This document shows, in pieces, positions 30,709 to 33,261 of a stretch of 33,261 nucleotides of DNA. How positions within the stretch are numbered: position 1 is the first letter of the stretch; every line of letters begins with the position of its first letter. The notes beneath the pieces are model-generated. The model was not told the origin of the DNA. It saw nothing but the letters and a program-made list of their open reading frames with translations, and did not search any database. Source of the DNA: Planctomycetota bacterium (GTDB lineage: Bacteria > Planctomycetota > Phycisphaerae > WQYP01). The translations under genes were made by a program, and so were the position numbers. The DNA lies in the NCBI GenBank assembly GCA_021851715.1, contig JAJZCR010000039.1, positions 1 through 33,261 of the forward strand, read 5' to 3'.

Positions 30709-31497
30709 ATGCGTAACTACCTCCACACATCCACATCCCTGAAAGTCGCTTCCATCGTTGGAGGCGCAGCGCTTCTGGCGGCCGCCGTGGGCCAGGCCAG
30801 TGCCACCACGATCTCGTTTGATTTCGCCGGCACCACTGGAAACCTCGGCAAGGTTGCCACCTTCGATTCCACCACCACTCCGACGATTCAGATCACGGCC
30901 ACGGGGTTCGAAAAGCAAAGCACCAGCCAGAACAACAACGAAACCGCTCTCTATTACAAGAGTGGTTCGACCGCTGAAACCGGTTTGGGTCTGGCCAACG
31001 GCCCGGATAACGAAATCGGCCACGGTGAGTTTATCCAGCTCAACCTCGCTAATGTGCTAGCGGCCCTTCCCAACGGAAACAACCCCGTCACTATCACCAT
31101 CGGCAGCGTACAACAATCCTCCGGTGATGCTTATGCCATTTACAGCTCCAACACCACCGGGACGCTCGGCACCGATAAGGTTGCCTCCGGCAATTGGAAC
31201 AACGCCACCAACAGCATCGCCACGGCCAGCTTCACCTTGGACAAACCCGGTGCCAGCCAATATCTGGATATCACCGAAACGGGTTTCACCCAGGGTAATG
31301 ACGGCACCTGGGATTACAACAACAACTGCTGGGACTGGCAGGACCAGAACTGCAGCACCATCTCCGGCAGCGTGCTGCTTAGCACGGTCTCCATCAACAC
31401 CGGCAGCCCGCTACCCGAACCCGCCAGCCTGGCGATGATGGGTGCCATGGGTCTGGGAATTCTGCTTCTGCCGCGAAAGAAAAAGCTTCGCGCCTAA
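30709..31497 (+). CDS. PEP-CTERM sorting domain protein
   Basis: ATG 30709 (262 aa) has AAGGAT 8-9 nt upstream and starts a signal peptide (SLKVASIVGGAALLAAAVGQ, cleavage near ASA-TT). The longer frame from 30541 lies in the leader. The mature part is Thr/Ser/Asn-rich and low in charge, with strands such as ATTISFDFAGTTG and a short Trp/Cys-rich loop (NNNCWDWQDQNCSTISG). The C-terminus has the PEP-CTERM tripartite signal: PLPEPASLAMMGAMGLGILL, then a basic tail RKKKLRA. Such proteins are handled by exosortase and usually end at the cell surface or in exopolysaccharide. No exosortase gene is in the window. A strong terminator follows. Confidence 0.92.
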   Translation: MRNYLHTSTSLKVASIVGGAALLAAAVGQASATTISFDFAGTTGNLGKVATFDSTTTPTIQITATGFEKQSTSQNNNETALYYKSGSTAETGLGLANGPDNEIGHGEFIQLNLANVLAALPNGNNPVTITIGSVQQSSGDAYAIYSSNTTGTLGTDKVASGNWNNATNSIATASFTLDKPGASQYLDITETGFTQGNDGTWDYNNNCWDWQDQNCSTISGSVLLSTVSINTGSPLPEPASLAMMGAMGLGILLLPRKKKLRA

Positions 31498-31573
31498 GGA
31501 CCTTAAACCCTGCCTACCGGCAGATTCCGCCATCGCGGTCCAGGCCGGAGCGGGTAAAGAAATACATAAACCT

Positions 31574-31610
31574 AGCGCCGCGGAAGCCAACACTTCCGCG
31601 GCGCTTTTTT
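31574..31610 (+). terminator. Rho-independent terminator after the PEP-CTERM gene
   Basis: A perfect 13-bp stem (AGCGCCGCGGAAG with CTTCCGCGGCGCT) encloses a 6-nt loop and is followed directly by a run of T (31605-31610). It lies 76 bp after the stop codon. Confidence 0.9.
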
Positions 31611-31775
31611 GCTGATACGTCCGAGAACCGGAATTGTCGGCCCGGCAACGTCCGAAAGTGACTATCTTTGTACGGTTGCGCCCGAAATGGCTGATGAATA
31701 GTAACCGCGATTTGGTTTTCTCTTACGCCACGATGGCTGGGGTGATGCCAAGGGAAAGATGAAGGATCCACGATT

Positions 31776-33116
31776 ATGGCAACGCTACGCACGACAATCC
31801 AGCCCCGCGGCAGCCGCCGCCACGGGTTTACCCTGGTGGAATTATTGGTGGTGATGTTGATAATCGCGATTCTCATTGCTTTATTGCTGCCCGCCATTTC
31901 CCGGGCTCGGGAACTGGCCAATCGGGCAGTGTGTGCGGCCAATTTACATACGTGGGGCCTGGTGGCCCAAAGCTTTTCCCAAGATAACCATGGCTATTTT
32001 CCCACCTCCTGGGCCTTTGGTGAAGGCAACCCACAAAATGTCAATGGCCTGCCCAGTTGGCTTGGTTCCGACCCCATGGTGGCCACGCAATTTCCGCTGG
32101 GATTAAATTTGGACTGCAATAACCAGACCAAGGTCAACGCCGGGGCGGCGTGGCTGCGCTACGGCACACCATATTCCACCTTCTTGGAATACGGCGGCAC
32201 CGGCTATACCACCAAAACCATTTCCAGCTATTTCGGCACGGCTTTTCAAACCGAGATTTCCGCCCATGGCACAGGCCACATTTCCGGCCTTACCGATGCC
32301 ACCCCCATTGCCTCCGCCAACGAGGGCCTTCCCCTGCCTTTGTGCCTGCAACCCGATCAGGATGGCATGGACCCCACCACCATGGGGGTGGATGGCGGAT
32401 TGCCCAAAAACCTCAGCACTCAAACCGGTTATTATTTGCCCGCCAGTGCGGAACCCAAAATTACCCTGGCCCCATGGATGATCTGCCCGAGTTGCCAGTT
32501 CACCGATGACCTTTTCGCCTGTTATCAGCCCGGGGATTGGGGCTACATGATTACCACCACTTATGCTTATGTGGCCGGGGCATTGCTGCGCCAGCCCGGC
32601 AATTTTCAGGAATACCAAACCTCCGGCTGGTCACAACCCGGCATTATTTTAACCAATGGCTTTAATAACAACGCCCCGAGTTCCACCCAACTGGCCTGGG
32701 GCAATGGCGAAAACAAACCCGCCACCACCATCTTTGGAAAGCCCAGCGATATTCTGGCGGCGGATTGTGTTACCTGGGGTGGCGGCGGTGGACAGGGGAA
32801 TCTTTACCTTATCAACCATCCAAGTTTGACCGATCCACAGGAGGCCGCCTTCGAAAATATCCTTTATGCCGATGGCCATGTGGCGGGAATTGACCACCCC
32901 AGTTATTACGACCCGGTATCCGGTAAGGTGACGGGTAGCCTGACCACCAGCGATTGGGCTGAAGCCCACACGCCGCCGCTGCAACCCAGCGAGCATGGCA
33001 AGCCACCGGTATACGTGAATCCCAAAGCCGCCCCCGGCCATGCATGGGTGGATACGTGGAATGCCGAATGGGCGGGTTGGTATTTCTACTGGCCCAACAC
33101 GCCCGGCGGGAATTAA
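31776..33116 (+). CDS. Prepilin-like protein with N-terminal methylation motif
   Basis: This 446-aa protein starts at ATG 31776 with GAAGGAT 8 nt upstream. A positively charged leader ([17 protein letters not shown]) precedes [20 protein letters not shown], with Glu at position +5 after the expected cleavage at Gly. The helix continues [20 protein letters not shown], close to the prepilin at 8883. The body is Gly/Thr/Asn-rich; near the C-terminus [20 protein letters not shown] resembles the DG part of the H-X9-DG motif. It would be a pseudopilin or surface fibre subunit. It is a separate unit after the PEP-CTERM terminator. It is longer than usual for the family because of inserts in the middle. 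Confidence 0.87.
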   Translation: MATLRTTIQPRGSRRHGFTLVELLVVMLIIAILIALLLPAISRARELANRAVCAANLHTWGLVAQSFSQDNHGYFPTSWAFGEGNPQNVNGLPSWLGSDPMVATQFPLGLNLDCNNQTKVNAGAAWLRYGTPYSTFLEYGGTGYTTKTISSYFGTAFQTEISAHGTGHISGLTDATPIASANEGLPLPLCLQPDQDGMDPTTMGVDGGLPKNLSTQTGYYLPASAEPKITLAPWMICPSCQFTDDLFACYQPGDWGYMITTTYAYVAGALLRQPGNFQEYQTSGWSQPGIILTNGFNNNAPSSTQLAWGNGENKPATTIFGKPSDILAADCVTWGGGGGQGNLYLINHPSLTDPQEAAFENILYADGHVAGIDHPSYYDPVSGKVTGSLTTSDWAEAHTPPLQPSEHGKPPVYVNPKAAPGHAWVDTWNAEWAGWYFYWPNTPGGN

Positions 33117-33186
33117 CCTGACTTCCCCCCGTGATGAGCAAAAGTCCTTGATTTACCGGCCTGCGGCGGTAATGCACTTGCTACAT

Positions 33187-33261
33187 TCAACCCGGTGCCC
33201 AGGCCGGCGGCTGGGTAAACAGTGGCAGCAGCCCCAGTTGACCGAGGATGGCGTTGAGGTC
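33187..33261 (-). CDS. 3' end of an unknown minus-strand gene, cut by the window edge
   Basis: The last 24 codons before TGA (33189-33187) read LNAILGQLGLLPLFTQPPAW, then APG. The composition is protein-like, with strong third-position GC, and the frame is open to the edge. The fragment is too short to identify. The gene converges on the prepilin gene 70 bp away. Confidence 0.5.
   Translation of the reverse strand, partial: DLNAILGQLGLLPLFTQPPAWAPG

Noticed and set aside
1..33261. tRNA, rRNA, integrase or att sites that would mark the island as a classical integrated element
   Set aside because: None was recognised on either strand by eye; the island borders look like ordinary intergenic DNA next to aconitase and PEP-CTERM genes.

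Overview
The window looks like chromosomal DNA of a GC-rich planctomycete, most likely Phycisphaerae-like. The grounds are two proteins with prepilin-type N-termini carrying the planctomycete signature ([10 protein letters not shown], then an [10 protein letters not shown] segment), a PEP-CTERM sorting protein, secreted proteins of no common family, and a genome style rich in short GC-rich intergenic repeats. The taxonomic call is inference; there is no rRNA or other marker gene.

Layout. 1-5274: secreted or envelope proteins of unknown function on the minus strand, a decayed IS3 fragment, a 100-bp-period repeat patch, and an unknown gene pair (2928-4427) on the plus strand. 5492-9830: a secreted transglutaminase-like protein, an FAD-dependent oxidoreductase 7 bp downstream, and a prepilin-like protein with a clear terminator. 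9963-11452: three tandem, diverged Hsp20 genes on the minus strand, preceded by a near-consensus -24/-12 (sigma-54) promoter. 11849-16318: a PIN-PhoH ATPase and, divergently, aconitase. 16416-29778: a defence island. 30709-33261: a PEP-CTERM protein, a second prepilin-like protein, and the 3' end of a minus-strand gene.

The defence island is the main point of interest. It runs co-directionally: Res-like helicase/nuclease, TcmP (three-Cys-motif partner), Gp37/Gp68-family three-Cys protein, OLD-like ATPase/TOPRIM nuclease, an unknown protein X, a Mod-like DNA methyltransferase, a broken SEC-C gene, then an AAA ATPase overlapping a DUF3226 TOPRIM protein. Spacing is very tight from TcmP through the OLD-like gene (1-nt gap, then an 11-nt overlap), so Res, TcmP, the three-Cys protein, the OLD-like gene and Mod look like one composite restriction-type system. 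Protein X lies between a truncated copy of the mod 5' end and the intact mod gene, so it appears to have been inserted by a duplication event. Two further pairs of short direct repeats bracket the Mod/SEC-C block and the AAA-DUF3226 block. One copy of the last repeat is interrupted by a 119-bp MITE whose empty target site is preserved in the other copy. Downstream of the island lies a 200-bp gene-free stretch with four hairpins, a candidate structured RNA or repeat element.

All functional statements rest on motif recognition by eye; no database search was possible.
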